Shown here piece after piece: positions 1 to 9,920 of a DNA stretch of 34,145 nucleotides. A program made the position numbers and the translations under genes. The stretch's first letter is position 1. Every line of letters starts with the position of its first letter. Below the pieces are notes generated by a model. It was not told the DNA's origin. It saw only the letters and a program-made list of their open reading frames with translations, and made no database searches. Origin of the DNA: an uncultured Verrucomicrobia subdivision 3 bacterium (GTDB lineage: Bacteria > Verrucomicrobiota > Verrucomicrobiia > Limisphaerales > UBA11358); the NCBI GenBank assembly GCA_903822015.1, contig CAIJNQ010000272.1, forward strand, positions 1 through 34,145, in the 5' to 3' direction.

Positions 1-1
1 G

Positions 2-1015
2 TGGGTTTTCGAGCACAACGGGCTGAATCCGAGCTATCTCCTCGGCGGCATCCCGAACAATTTTTCGCAGGGCGCACGGTTCACGGACAGCGACTGGTTC
101 ATCATCGAGGGCGACGAATATGACACCGCGTTCTTCGACAAGCGCAGCAAGTTCATCCATTACCAGCCGGAAATTGCCATCATCAACAATCTGGAATTCG
201 ACCACGCCGATATTTTTGAAAATCTGGCGGCGGTGAAGAAAACCTTCAGCCATTTCATCCGGCTGGTGCCGCGCAACGGGCTGCTGCTCGGCAACGGCGA
301 CGACGCGAATCTCAAGGAACTCCTCAACGTCACGCATTGCCCGGTGAAAAAGTTCGGCCTCGGCGGTGATTACGCGGTTTATGCCTTCAACATTCGCTAC
401 GGTCCGACGGCGACGGAATTTGAAATTCCCAGCTTCAAGTTCCATTTGAACCTGGTTGGCGAACTGAATGTCCGCAATGCGCTGGCCGTCATCGGGGCGG
501 CGAAACATTGCGGCCTCTCGAACAAGCAGATCCAAAGCGCGTTCGACACATTCAAGGGCATCAAGCGGCGCATGGAGGTGAAGGGCATCGCGGGCGGCGT
601 GACGGTGATCGATGATTTCGGGCATCACCCGACGGCCATCCGCGAGACGCTCAGCGCGCTGCGCATCAAATACGCGAAGGAAAAAATCTGGGCCATCTTC
701 GAGCCGCGCACCAACACGACGCGCCGGAATTATTTCCAGGCGGAACTGGCCGATTCCTTTGCCGACGCCGACGCGGTGGTGGTGGCGCAAATCGCGCGGC
801 TGGAATTGCTCGCGCCGGAGGAGCGCTTGAATCCGCAAAAGCTGATGCAGGACATCGGCGCGACCGGCAAGCCGACGGCGTATCTGCCGGATGCGGACGC
901 CATCGTCGCGCACCTGGCAAAAAACGCGCAGGGCGGCGATGTGGTGGTGGTCTTCAGCAACGGCGGCTTCGGCGGCATCCATGCCAAGCTGCTGGCGCGG
1001 CTTGGTGGATGCTGA
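2..1015 (+). CDS. mpl: UDP-N-acetylmuramate:L-alanyl-gamma-D-glutamyl-meso-diaminopimelate ligase (Mpl, Mur ligase family), 5' truncated by the window edge
   Basis: The frame stays open upstream of the listed ORF (233) to the window edge: WVFEHNGLNPSYLLGGIPNNFSQGARFTDSDWFIIEGDEYDTAFFDKRSKFIHYQPEIAIINNLEFDHADIF. The EGDEYDTAFFDKRSKF and NNLEFDHADI motifs are typical of Mpl, and DDFGHHPTAI lies downstream. Confidence 0.93.
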   Translation, partial: WVFEHNGLNPSYLLGGIPNNFSQGARFTDSDWFIIEGDEYDTAFFDKRSKFIHYQPEIAIINNLEFDHADIFENLAAVKKTFSHFIRLVPRNGLLLGNGDDANLKELLNVTHCPVKKFGLGGDYAVYAFNIRYGPTATEFEIPSFKFHLNLVGELNVRNALAVIGAAKHCGLSNKQIQSAFDTFKGIKRRMEVKGIAGGVTVIDDFGHHPTAIRETLSALRIKYAKEKIWAIFEPRTNTTRRNYFQAELADSFADADAVVVAQIARLELLAPEERLNPQKLMQDIGATGKPTAYLPDADAIVAHLAKNAQGGDVVVVFSNGGFGGIHAKLLARLGGC

Positions 1016-1096
1016 CCATGGCGGCGTCCCGGCAGAGCGCCGCAAATCTCAAATCTACAAGTGCGGCTTTCTGCCGAAAGCCGCTACCAGAAAACT

Positions 1097-4000
1097 TCAC
1101 TGTTCAATGATGCGGTAGTAGCGAGTGGTGAAGTTCGACGAGTTGGTGTCCTGCAGCAGCAGCATCCCGTTGGTGAGGCTCAAGGCGTTGGGCAGCGTCG
1201 CCCAATTCACGAGGTCGGTACTGGCCTGCGCTGAGAAGTTGGCGAGGTCGGACGGCGAGAGCAATCCGCCGTTGGCGTCGGTCGAGGTCAACTGGAGCGA
1301 GCCGTTTGGCAGCAGCACCGGCGCAGCCAGGAGCTGCGGCACGAGGACTTTCAATACGGCGTTGCTGCTGACGGCGCTGCCACCGGCACCCGTAACTGTG
1401 ACCGCATAAGTGCCATTTTGTGCGCGGCCCACGTTATTAAGCAGGAGAAAGGGACCGTTGCCGCCGACGGGGTTTCCATTCTGCAGCCATTGATAGTTCA
1501 GCCGGATCTGGCCCGAGACCGGCTGCCCGGAAGCGGTCACCTGGAAGAAGGTGTTGGTGCCCAGGTTGACGATCTGGCTGACGGGCTGGACCGTAATTTG
1601 CGGCGGAGCCGGGACATAGGTGAATTGATCCACCCAGCCGGCGTCCAGACCCATGTCAATGCTGACGTCCTTGGAATAGCGCCACATCAACACATTCGTG
1701 CCGGCGGCGACGGGGATGCTGACCTGCGACCAGCCCGGCGAGCCGGAAATGCTCGTCTGCACGATGCCGTTGATGCGGAATTCGAGGATGTCGAAATCCT
1801 GCTCCGAGGAAACATTCCACCAGAAGGTGTAACTGCCCGGCCAGTTGGTAGCCACGGTGGTTTGCAGGATGGTTTCCTGCAACGCCCCGATGCCTCCGCT
1901 CTGGGCCGCGGACACGCCGTCGTGGGTGAAGTTGGTTTCACCGAACCACTGCGCGTTGCCGCTGGTGTTCCAGCTATAGAGATAATTGCCCTTGGCGTCC
2001 GCCGGAGTGTTCAGCGCATCGCCCAGCGGAATGAACGTGGTCACCTTGACATATTTGCTGGCGGCGACGCCGTAGGCGTTGCTGGCAACCAGTTGATAAA
2101 CGCCCGTCGGGATATAACGGATGGGACCGAATTGCAGCGACGGATTGTTCGTCAGGACCAGCGTGTCATTGGTGGCGCCCGGCACGTTGGTGCCGTTCAA
2201 TTGCCACTGGTAATACACCGGCTGAACGCCGGCGCATTTGGCAGCAAGCATGATGTTCGTCCGGGCGGTGGCAATGACGGACCGGTTCCACGGCTGGACG
2301 GTAAAGGACGGCGCGCGGGTGCCGAACAAGGCCAGGTCATGGTCGCCGCTGCTGGCAATGGCGATGACGTTGGCCAGGTCGGGCGGGACCGAGCCGGAAG
2401 TGGAAGTGGGGCCGTTGTAATAACTGCCCAAGGTCAGGATGGTGCCGTCGTTGCGCAGGGCGACACTGTGGTTCCCACCGGCGGAGATGGCCACAATGTT
2501 GCTCCAGGTCGCCGGAATGGTCGCCTGGCCGGAGACATTATTTCCCCAACCGAAGACCGTGCCATTCGCGCGCAGAGCGAGGAAATGCGAACTGCCCGCG
2601 GCGACGGCAATGAAGTTGGAGGCGATAGATGTGAAGTATTGGCTACCGCCATTTAAACCCCAAGTGACCACCGAACCATCCGAACGTAAGGCAATACTGT
2701 CCGATCCGCCGGCGGCGATGGCCACGACATTGGTCGCCGCCACATTGGTGGTCTGTAAATAACTATTTTGTCCCCAGCCCGCGACGGTGCCATCCGATTT
2801 CAACGCCAGGTCGTGATAATCGCCGCAAGCAATCGCCGTGACGCCGCTCAATCCCGCCGGCACATTCGTTACGCCATATTGGTTGTTGCCGATGGCATAC
2901 ACCGTGCCGTCGGATTTCAACGCCAGACTGTCGCCGTAACCCGCCGCAACAGCGGTGACGATGGAATTGCTCAACGCCGAGAAATTCGTCTGGCCGAAAG
3001 TGGCGAATCCCCAGCTGGCAATTTTTCCGTCCGACTTCAGCGCCAGATAAGGCCCATACGAATTACCGGTGCCCTGATTGCCCACGGCGATGGCGGTCGC
3101 ATTGGTCACAATGATGGATGGATCGGTGGGCAGATAGCCCCAGGCCTTGGCGAACAGAACGCGCTCGTAAATTGATGGACTGGTTACGGTGGTAAACTGG
3201 TTGCTTGCGACGACGCGATAATAACCCGACTGACTGGCCAGCGCTGGATCAAAGACCAGACCGTCACTATTTGCACCGGAAACAGCGGTGAAATTACTCT
3301 GGATGTTCGTTGAGTAATACCACTGGTAGCTCACCGGCCCGCTGCCAAGGACGGTCACACCCAGTGTGACCTTGCTGCCCTGATAATTGGTTTGGGTAGT
3401 CTGACCAGCCGGCGCGCTCAAAAACGTCAGCACGCTGTTGCTGATGACCGTCAGTGGCGCGGGCAAGCTCAACGCCGTGTTGAGGTTGTTGCTGACGAAC
3501 AACTGATAATTGCCGGCGTTGCCGAATTGGACATTGGAGATGACCAGGCTGGGGTTGGTGGCGCCGGGAAGGTTCGTGCCATTCAGCCGCCATTGGTAAC
3601 TCAGGGGCTGCGCGCCCGCGGCGGAACCTTGCAGCGTCACGCTGCGGCCGGTAAATGCTGTTTGGCCGACCGGCGGTTGCAAGATGACCGGACTGCCGTC
3701 GTTGACCAGAGCAAGGCCGTGATACGTTGCGGCGGCGATGGCGATGGAAAGCAGATTGCTCAAGGCCGCCGGCGGAATCGTCTGGTTGTAGACATTGGCG
3801 CCCCAGGCGACGACGGTGCCGTTGGCGCGCAACGCCAGGCTCAGCGTGTCGGCAAAACCGTTCTCGGTGGAGATGGCGATCACATTAGTGAGGCTGGCCG
3901 GCAGATTGGTTCCGAGTCCGGTGCCCCACGCCACCACCGTGCCGTTGGATTTCAGCGCGAGGCTGTGGGTATAACCGGCGGCGATCGCGGTCACATTTGC

Positions 4001-7000
4001 CAGGCCGGCGGGGACACTGATGGCCGGCAGCGCGGAAACGGATCCCCACGCCGCGACCGTGCCGTCGCTGCGCAGCGCCAGCGAATGCGAGAAGCCGCAG
4101 GCGATGGCTGTGATGTGGCTCAATCCTGACGGTATGGCGAACGGCGGAGATCCCCAGCCGACAACCGTGCCCTCGGCCCGCAGTCCCAACCCGAAATTAT
4201 TTCCGGCCGCGATGGAAACGAGGTTGCTCACGCCTGGCACCTGAAAACCGTTCTGGTCGGAAACAGTGCCGTCCGCGCGCAAAGCGAAACTGAAGGCCGG
4301 CCCGAAGGCCGCCAGCGCCACGACATTGCCGGCGTTGCGATAAAGATTGGTCGCATAGCTGGAGCCCCAGGCGATCACATTCCCGCCGGTCCCCACCGCG
4401 AAGCTAGCGCCGGGGCTGCCGGCGACGGCAATCACATTGCTCAATCCCGGCGGCGGCAGACACTCGCCGGAGGTATTCAGACCCCACACAGCGACCGGTC
4501 CAAATGTCAGTTGCGCCGGCGCGCTGACCGCGACACCGACTGAGTTGCTGGCGATGACTTGATAGAAACCGAGATTATTTGTTCCAACCGCCGGATTGGT
4601 GTAGCTCGAACTGGTCGCACCGGGGAGGTTCGTGCCATTCAACAACCATTGATAACCCGGCGCGGGAATGCTGGATGCCACGGCGGTGAAAACGGTTGGC
4701 AAACCCGGTGGCACCGAGCGGCCAACCGGTTGCGAAGTGATGGTCGGCGGAACCAGAACCGTCAATATGGCCGGGCCGGTGGCGGAGCCGGAGACGTTCG
4801 TGACGGTCAGCGAATAGCTGCCCGCGTCCGCCGTGGTGAGATTGGAAATGCTCAAGCTGGCGGTTGCCGAGCCGACAATATGGACGCCGTCATCCAACAG
4901 CGGGGTGCCGTTGAACGACCATTGATAATTATACGGCGGCGTGCCGTAAACCGCCGCGGTGAACGTGGCGGCCGAGCCGATGAGCACGGACTGATCCGTC
5001 GGCGCCTGCGTGAAGACCGGCGGCAGGATGACCGGTGTCAGGATCGCCACGGAACTGGTGACCACACCGACAATATTTGACACGACGAGCTGGTAGCCGC
5101 CGCCGTCGTTGGTCAGGACGCCGGTGAGGTTGAGCGTCGAGTTCGTTGAACCGCTGATGCGCCCGCCGTCCGTCAACGGCGTGTTATTGAAATACCATTG
5201 GAAACTCATCGGCAACGTACCGGTGAGCGTGGGGGCAAAACTCGCGTTGCTGCTGACGACGACGGATTCATTGGTCGGTTGCACGGCAAAGGCCGGCGGC
5301 GTCAGGTAGTTGAGGTGGAGCACCAGATTGCCCGCATCCGAACTGTAACCGCCGGCAAGAATGGCATAGGTCGTGCCGGCCGTCGTCGGGATGATGACCT
5401 GCGAAGTGATGCCGCCGGTATCGTCGTTGCAGGCCACTTCCGTCAGCGAGTCGCAAGACCCCGTGTAAAGTGCCAGGCCGGTATCAAAGTCGCTCCCGAA
5501 GGTGTCCACGATGAGCAATCCCGCGACCGGCGAAGTGAATTGATACCAGACACCGTGACCAAAGCCATCCACGCAATCCGGCACCGGATCGCCATAAGAA
5601 GTGGCCGGAACGGTGGATTGAACATTCGTATAGCTGGCGCTGGGGATGACGATGGCGCCGCTGCACAGGTCATTGGCGACGGTCGAGTCAATCACCTTGA
5701 GCGACACGTTGGTGCTGTCGGCCGAGCCGTAGGCGTTGGTGATGAAACAACTGAACTTGCTGCCGGAATCCGACAATTGGGCGTTGTTGAGCGCGTAGCT
5801 GACATTGGTCGCGCCGGGAATCAACACACCGTTCCGGCTCCAGAAATAACTCATCGGAATACTGCCGTAGACATTCACGCTGAAGGTGGCGGTGTGGTTC
5901 AACAAGACAACCTGATTCGGCGATTGCGAAAGAATGGCCGGCGGGGTGGGCGGCAGATAAACGGTCAGCACGGCGTTGGAGCTCACTGCCGATCCGATCA
6001 GATTCGAGACCACCACGGAGTAATTGCCGGCCTGCGTGAGTTGGACATTGGCCAGGGTCAGCGAAACATTGGTGGCGCCGGCGATGTTGGTGCCGTTGAA
6101 AAGCCATTGATAATTGAGCGGGGACGAGCCTTGAGCCGCTACGGTGAAGGTGGCCGTGCCGCCGACGGTAATATTCTGGTTGGTTGGCTGCACCGTGATG
6201 GCAAGCGCCCCGGCGATAGGTGTCTGATTCTGATAGATGGTTATCGTGTTATCATAGGAGTTGGCAAAAACGACGTCCGTCCGTCCGTCTCCGTCCAGAT
6301 CGCCCGCGGCCAAGCCCCAGGCATTCCAGCCGGTTGCAAAATCCACCCGCGATCCCAGCGAAGCGCCGGTAAAGGCGCCGGTGCCAATATTCTGAAACAA
6401 GGAGAGGGCGCTGTTTAATTCCGTGACCTCGGCGATATCGGGCTTGCCGTCGCCGTTAAAGTCAGCCAACGCGAGGGAGTGGCCGCGTCCAGCCAGGCCG
6501 AAATCCAACTCGGCGGCGAAGGAATTGGTTGTCAGCGAACCCGGCGTGGAAAGGTTCCGGTAAACCGACATTGTTTGGGGCTGGTAGGCGGTAGTTATGA
6601 GTTCCGGCTTGCCATCGCCATCGAGGTCGCCGATTAACACGGTCACGGAATTATTTTGCGCCGGCAAATCGACGCGGGTGTCGAAGGTGTTGGTGCCGAT
6701 GTTTCCCGGGGTGCCGTTGTTCCGGAAGAGCGAGATGAATCCGCTATTGCCGGTCACGGCCAGATCCGGTTTGCCGTCGCCGTCCAAATCGCCAATCGCC
6801 ACATTTAATGGACCACCCCCGGTGGCTATAAATCTGGGAGTAAAAGCAATGTTTCCGATGGTGCTGATATTCTGGAAAATTGAAATTGAATTGTCTCCGT
6901 TATTGGCCGTTACAATCTCCGGTTTGCCATCGCCATCGAGGTCCCGGATCGCAATTCCGATGGGGGTGGTCCCGGTTGCCAAATCCACCCGCGCGGCGAA

Positions 7001-9712
7001 CGAGTTCGTTGTCAGGCTGCCGGGCGTGCTGATGTTTCGGTAAATCGAAATCAGATTGTCGCCGTAATCCGACGCGATGATGTCCAGTTTCCCGTCGCCA
7101 TCCAGATCCGCCACATCGACATAATATGGACTTTCCGACCCGGCCGGCGTGGCCAAAACCACTGGGGCTGCAAAGGAAGCCGCCGTCAGCGAACCATTGG
7201 TGCTGAGGTTCTGATAAATCCAAACGGTGTGGTCATAGGTATTGGCCACCACTAGGTCCGGTTTGCCATCGCCATCGAGATCGGCAATCACAATTTTGAC
7301 AGGGCCGTTGCCGGCCGCCAGATTCTGGTTCGGGCCAAAGGTTGCGGAACTGATGGCTTGGCCGACGCCAGCAAACGTGGGTTCGAACGGCGTGCTGGCG
7401 TAAGCAATAAGACCATTCACGGTCACGGTGATGGGTGCAAACGTTGCCCCGGTGGGAACAGAAACGGTCAGGCTGGTCGGACTCGACGTCAAGACACTGG
7501 CCCGCACTGCGCCAAAATAAACAATGTTGGCAGACGGCGCCGGGCTGAAGTTGTTTCCGGAAATGGTCACCACGGTTCCATTCGTGCCGGATGCCGGCGC
7601 GAAGCTGGAAATGACCGGCACACCGGACGGTGCGTTACTCAAGTTAGCCGAGGACAGGATTTGAACGCCGGAGAGGATGGCATAACCGGCAACGCCATTG
7701 CGCACGTTGAGAACCAACGGTTGTCCTGTGGTCACCGGCACGTTCCGCCAGCGCGCATATTGCACCCCTTCCGTCCAGACCGGAATACTGCTGACGGGCG
7801 AATCGTAGGTGGTTTTGACGCCGTAGCTGGTGGCGCCGACCGTCACCTCGTAGTTGCCGTCCACGGAATAAGCCAGCACGTCATACGGGCCGGAAGGCAG
7901 ATTGGTAAAGGTGACGATATCGGTGCCGCCATCCAACGGGTAAATGTAATTCGCGTACATCGGATCGCTGGAAGCGTCACCCCAGGCCCCCGGCGCATCC
8001 GAAACGCTCACGCCCACGGTCGTGGCTCCCCCATTGGCTGCTTCCAGGTTTGTCAAATAGCCCGAGAAACGCCAGACCCCGGGAGCATTGGAAATGTCGC
8101 GATCATAGAAATTCCAAAAGTCATTGGTCGCCAGGCCGACGGCGGCCAATCCGGTCTTCAAACTGTAGCCGCGTCCGCCGCCGCCGCCAAAATCAACATC
8201 CAGCAAGAACGGCGGGCCGGCGGCGCCGGTACATTTGCCCGCGCTGCCGGCGTTGTAGATGGCGGCAATTTCGTTGGAAGCCAGGGCGCGAGTGTAGATT
8301 GAGGTTTCGTCAATGACGCCGCCGAACATGTTCAAATAAGGCGCCCAGGTGCCCGTGGTGCCGATGAAAACCGGAGTGGTGTCGTAATCGAGCGCGAAGC
8401 CGGGGGTCGCCGAAGCCTCCAGCACGCCGTTGACATACAATCTGGACTGGGTGCCGTCGTAGGTGGCCGCGACGTGATACCAGACGCCGCGCTGCACGAT
8501 GGTTTGCGAATTGATCGCGACCTGGTTGCCGGTGCGGGAGACGCAAAACTGGAAGCGGTCGGAGTACGTGCTGTTGCCGTTATCGAGGGTGCCTTTCAGC
8601 AGGCTGTAGCCTTCAAACCACGCCGTCCAGGTGTTTTTCTTGAACACGATTTGTTCGCCGCCGCGGTTGGCGGGAAGATTGGGATCCAGCCAGACCCAGG
8701 CCTCGACGGTGACATTAGCGGGTTTGAGCGCGGCCGAATCGGGGATTTGCACGAAGCCGTTGGTTCCGTCGAACCGGAAACCCTGCCCGACCTTGCCGGG
8801 AGCAAAGGCGGCCCCGCCTTGCAGCGAACCGTTATCGCCGCCGATAATATCATTGGCATTGCCTTCCGCCGGCCACCAGCCGACCAAGCCTGACGGCGGC
8901 GTCACGCAACTGGCTTGGGTCGTTCCGCATTTGCCGGCGTTGCCGGCATTATAGATGGCGGCGATTTCTGATGATGACAAAGCGCGGTTGTAAAGGCTGG
9001 ACTCATCGATGGTCCCGCCAAAAAAGCTGCCGGCATCAGTTCCAGACGCCCGGGTGCCCAAATAAAAGTCATAACTGGTTTGCGGCGTAAATGAACCCAG
9101 ATTCGAAGATTGCACGGCCAAGCCGTTGCAATAAAGCACGGCGATGCCGCTGGCTTTGTCGTAGGTCAACGCGATGTGCTGATAGGTGTTTGGCACGACG
9201 ACACCGCCACCGGTGCTGAAAACGTGAGTACCACCGCTGGTATCAATCAGGTTGGCGTAGAGGCAGCCGGGCGCTCCGCCACCCAGGGTGGGGTATTGGC
9301 TTTCGGTGATAAACAAATGCGCGCCGATGCCCGCATCCCCGGCATTATTGTTCCATTCCGCCAAAGCTTGACGGTTGGTATTCAGGGGATTGATCCAGGT
9401 TTCGAAAGTAAAACCGCTGCCGCTGCCGACATTCAGGCTGGAACTGGCGGGAACCCGGACGTAGGCGTTTGAGCCATTGAGATAGAAAGCCCCGCCGGCT
9501 TCCCCGGCGCTAAAGGAAATATTTGTGGTCACGCCATTATTGCCACCGACCAGGTCATTGGCATTGCCTTCCGCCGGCCACCAGCTGATCAGGCCCGAAG
9601 GTGGGGGGTAGCAGGAGGCGCCTTGAGTCTGAGGGGCGGCGATAATGGCCGCGAGCAGGAAGAGACCCGCCGACAGCGCTTTACCGGATGAGAATTTCAG
9701 GTTCCTTTTCAT
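1097..9712 (-). CDS. Giant secreted multidomain protein (2871 aa): signal peptide, 2x LamG-like, IPT/TIG, 7 FG-GAP/VCBS repeats, Ig-like domains, PPC-like domain, two RCC1-like 7-repeat blocks, C-terminal Ig and sorting-like tail
   Basis: Single uninterrupted ORF; N-terminal MKRNLKFSSGKALSAGLFLLAAIIAAPQTQGA signal peptide; AAGGAAATAGTCATG Shine-Dalgarno/start region; repeated DLDGDGKPD, YQWxxNGTNxxGAT and LALKSDGTVxAWG motifs. Confidence 0.95.
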   Translation of the reverse strand: MKRNLKFSSGKALSAGLFLLAAIIAAPQTQGASCYPPPSGLISWWPAEGNANDLVGGNNGVTTNISFSAGEAGGAFYLNGSNAYVRVPASSSLNVGSGSGFTFETWINPLNTNRQALAEWNNNAGDAGIGAHLFITESQYPTLGGGAPGCLYANLIDTSGGTHVFSTGGGVVVPNTYQHIALTYDKASGIAVLYCNGLAVQSSNLGSFTPQTSYDFYLGTRASGTDAGSFFGGTIDESSLYNRALSSSEIAAIYNAGNAGKCGTTQASCVTPPSGLVGWWPAEGNANDIIGGDNGSLQGGAAFAPGKVGQGFRFDGTNGFVQIPDSAALKPANVTVEAWVWLDPNLPANRGGEQIVFKKNTWTAWFEGYSLLKGTLDNGNSTYSDRFQFCVSRTGNQVAINSQTIVQRGVWYHVAATYDGTQSRLYVNGVLEASATPGFALDYDTTPVFIGTTGTWAPYLNMFGGVIDETSIYTRALASNEIAAIYNAGSAGKCTGAAGPPFLLDVDFGGGGGRGYSLKTGLAAVGLATNDFWNFYDRDISNAPGVWRFSGYLTNLEAANGGATTVGVSVSDAPGAWGDASSDPMYANYIYPLDGGTDIVTFTNLPSGPYDVLAYSVDGNYEVTVGATSYGVKTTYDSPVSSIPVWTEGVQYARWRNVPVTTGQPLVLNVRNGVAGYAILSGVQILSSANLSNAPSGVPVISSFAPASGTNGTVVTISGNNFSPAPSANIVYFGAVRASVLTSSPTSLTVSVPTGATFAPITVTVNGLIAYASTPFEPTFAGVGQAISSATFGPNQNLAAGNGPVKIVIADLDGDGKPDLVVANTYDHTVWIYQNLSTNGSLTAASFAAPVVLATPAGSESPYYVDVADLDGDGKLDIIASDYGDNLISIYRNISTPGSLTTNSFAARVDLATGTTPIGIAIRDLDGDGKPEIVTANNGDNSISIFQNISTIGNIAFTPRFIATGGGPLNVAIGDLDGDGKPDLAVTGNSGFISLFRNNGTPGNIGTNTFDTRVDLPAQNNSVTVLIGDLDGDGKPELITTAYQPQTMSVYRNLSTPGSLTTNSFAAELDFGLAGRGHSLALADFNGDGKPDIAEVTELNSALSLFQNIGTGAFTGASLGSRVDFATGWNAWGLAAGDLDGDGRTDVVFANSYDNTITIYQNQTPIAGALAITVQPTNQNITVGGTATFTVAAQGSSPLNYQWLFNGTNIAGATNVSLTLANVQLTQAGNYSVVVSNLIGSAVSSNAVLTVYLPPTPPAILSQSPNQVVLLNHTATFSVNVYGSIPMSYFWSRNGVLIPGATNVSYALNNAQLSDSGSKFSCFITNAYGSADSTNVSLKVIDSTVANDLCSGAIVIPSASYTNVQSTVPATSYGDPVPDCVDGFGHGVWYQFTSPVAGLLIVDTFGSDFDTGLALYTGSCDSLTEVACNDDTGGITSQVIIPTTAGTTYAILAGGYSSDAGNLVLHLNYLTPPAFAVQPTNESVVVSSNASFAPTLTGTLPMSFQWYFNNTPLTDGGRISGSTNSTLNLTGVLTNDGGGYQLVVSNIVGVVTSSVAILTPVILPPVFTQAPTDQSVLIGSAATFTAAVYGTPPYNYQWSFNGTPLLDDGVHIVGSATASLSISNLTTADAGSYSLTVTNVSGSATGPAILTVLVPPTITSQPVGRSVPPGLPTVFTAVASSIPAPGYQWLLNGTNLPGATSSSYTNPAVGTNNLGFYQVIASNSVGVAVSAPAQLTFGPVAVWGLNTSGECLPPPGLSNVIAVAGSPGASFAVGTGGNVIAWGSSYATNLYRNAGNVVALAAFGPAFSFALRADGTVSDQNGFQVPGVSNLVSIAAGNNFGLGLRAEGTVVGWGSPPFAIPSGLSHITAIACGFSHSLALRSDGTVAAWGSVSALPAISVPAGLANVTAIAAGYTHSLALKSNGTVVAWGTGLGTNLPASLTNVIAISTENGFADTLSLALRANGTVVAWGANVYNQTIPPAALSNLLSIAIAAATYHGLALVNDGSPVILQPPVGQTAFTGRSVTLQGSAAGAQPLSYQWRLNGTNLPGATNPSLVISNVQFGNAGNYQLFVSNNLNTALSLPAPLTVISNSVLTFLSAPAGQTTQTNYQGSKVTLGVTVLGSGPVSYQWYYSTNIQSNFTAVSGANSDGLVFDPALASQSGYYRVVASNQFTTVTSPSIYERVLFAKAWGYLPTDPSIIVTNATAIAVGNQGTGNSYGPYLALKSDGKIASWGFATFGQTNFSALSNSIVTAVAAGYGDSLALKSDGTVYAIGNNQYGVTNVPAGLSGVTAIACGDYHDLALKSDGTVAGWGQNSYLQTTNVAATNVVAIAAGGSDSIALRSDGSVVTWGLNGGSQYFTSIASNFIAVAAGSSHFLALRANGTVFGWGNNVSGQATIPATWSNIVAISAGGNHSVALRNDGTILTLGSYYNGPTSTSGSVPPDLANVIAIASSGDHDLALFGTRAPSFTVQPWNRSVIATARTNIMLAAKCAGVQPVYYQWQLNGTNVPGATNDTLVLTNNPSLQFGPIRYIPTGVYQLVASNAYGVAASKYVKVTTFIPLGDALNTPADAKGNYLYSWNTSGNAQWFGETNFTHDGVSAAQSGGIGALQETILQTTVATNWPGSYTFWWNVSSEQDFDILEFRINGIVQTSISGSPGWSQVSIPVAAGTNVLMWRYSKDVSIDMGLDAGWVDQFTYVPAPPQITVQPVSQIVNLGTNTFFQVTASGQPVSGQIRLNYQWLQNGNPVGGNGPFLLLNNVGRAQNGTYAVTVTGAGGSAVSSNAVLKVLVPQLLAAPVLLPNGSLQLTSTDANGGLLSPSDLANFSAQASTDLVNWATLPNALSLTNGMLLLQDTNSSNFTTRYYRIIEQ
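8850..9585. repeat. Pair of identical 31-nt direct repeats (8850-8880 and 9555-9585) within the two LamG-encoding segments
   Basis: tcattggcattgccttccgccggccaccagc occurs identically at both places, encoding WWPAEGNAND on the minus strand. Confidence 0.9.
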
Positions 9713-9920
9713 GACTATTTCCTTAGAAAATGCGCCGGCTTTTCTGAAAAAACCGGTTGCGTGACATATGCGGATTGGCGTGGTGGATATTAAAAGCAGA
9801 ATTCGATGGCTTTGGCAATTCTAAAGTTCGCTATAGCCATGGATAAAGATGATCAAACGCGGCCATGGCAGCCGTGCCATTAAAGGTTGGATTACCGAAG
9901 AATCGTTTGGAAAATCGGCC

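Noticed and set aside
1418-2656. 412-aa plus-strand ORF antisense to the giant gene
   Set aside because: Low-complexity R/G/A/D-rich translation created by the complement of repetitive RCC1/Ig codons; the opposite strand has a signal peptide, coherent domains and an uninterrupted 2871-aa frame.
5198-6418. 406-aa plus-strand ORF antisense to the giant gene
   Set aside because: Same antisense artefact; no recognisable domain, and it overlaps well-formed Ig/PPC/FG-GAP coding sequence.
2768-6418. Periodic repeats within the giant gene considered as CRISPR or tandem DNA repeats
   Set aside because: The periodicity is at protein level (RCC1/Ig/FG-GAP units) with diverged DNA; no constant repeat plus unique spacer pattern.
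7358-8302. 314-aa plus-strand ORF antisense to the TIG/LamG region
   Set aside because: Composition typical of antisense frames in GC-rich DNA; no domain-like motif.
9812-9837. TTGGCA...TATAGC as a plus-strand promoter for the orphan hairpin
   Set aside because: Spacer is only 14 nt, outside the 16-17 nt seen at the other promoters here; kept only as a possibility under the orphan-terminator finding.
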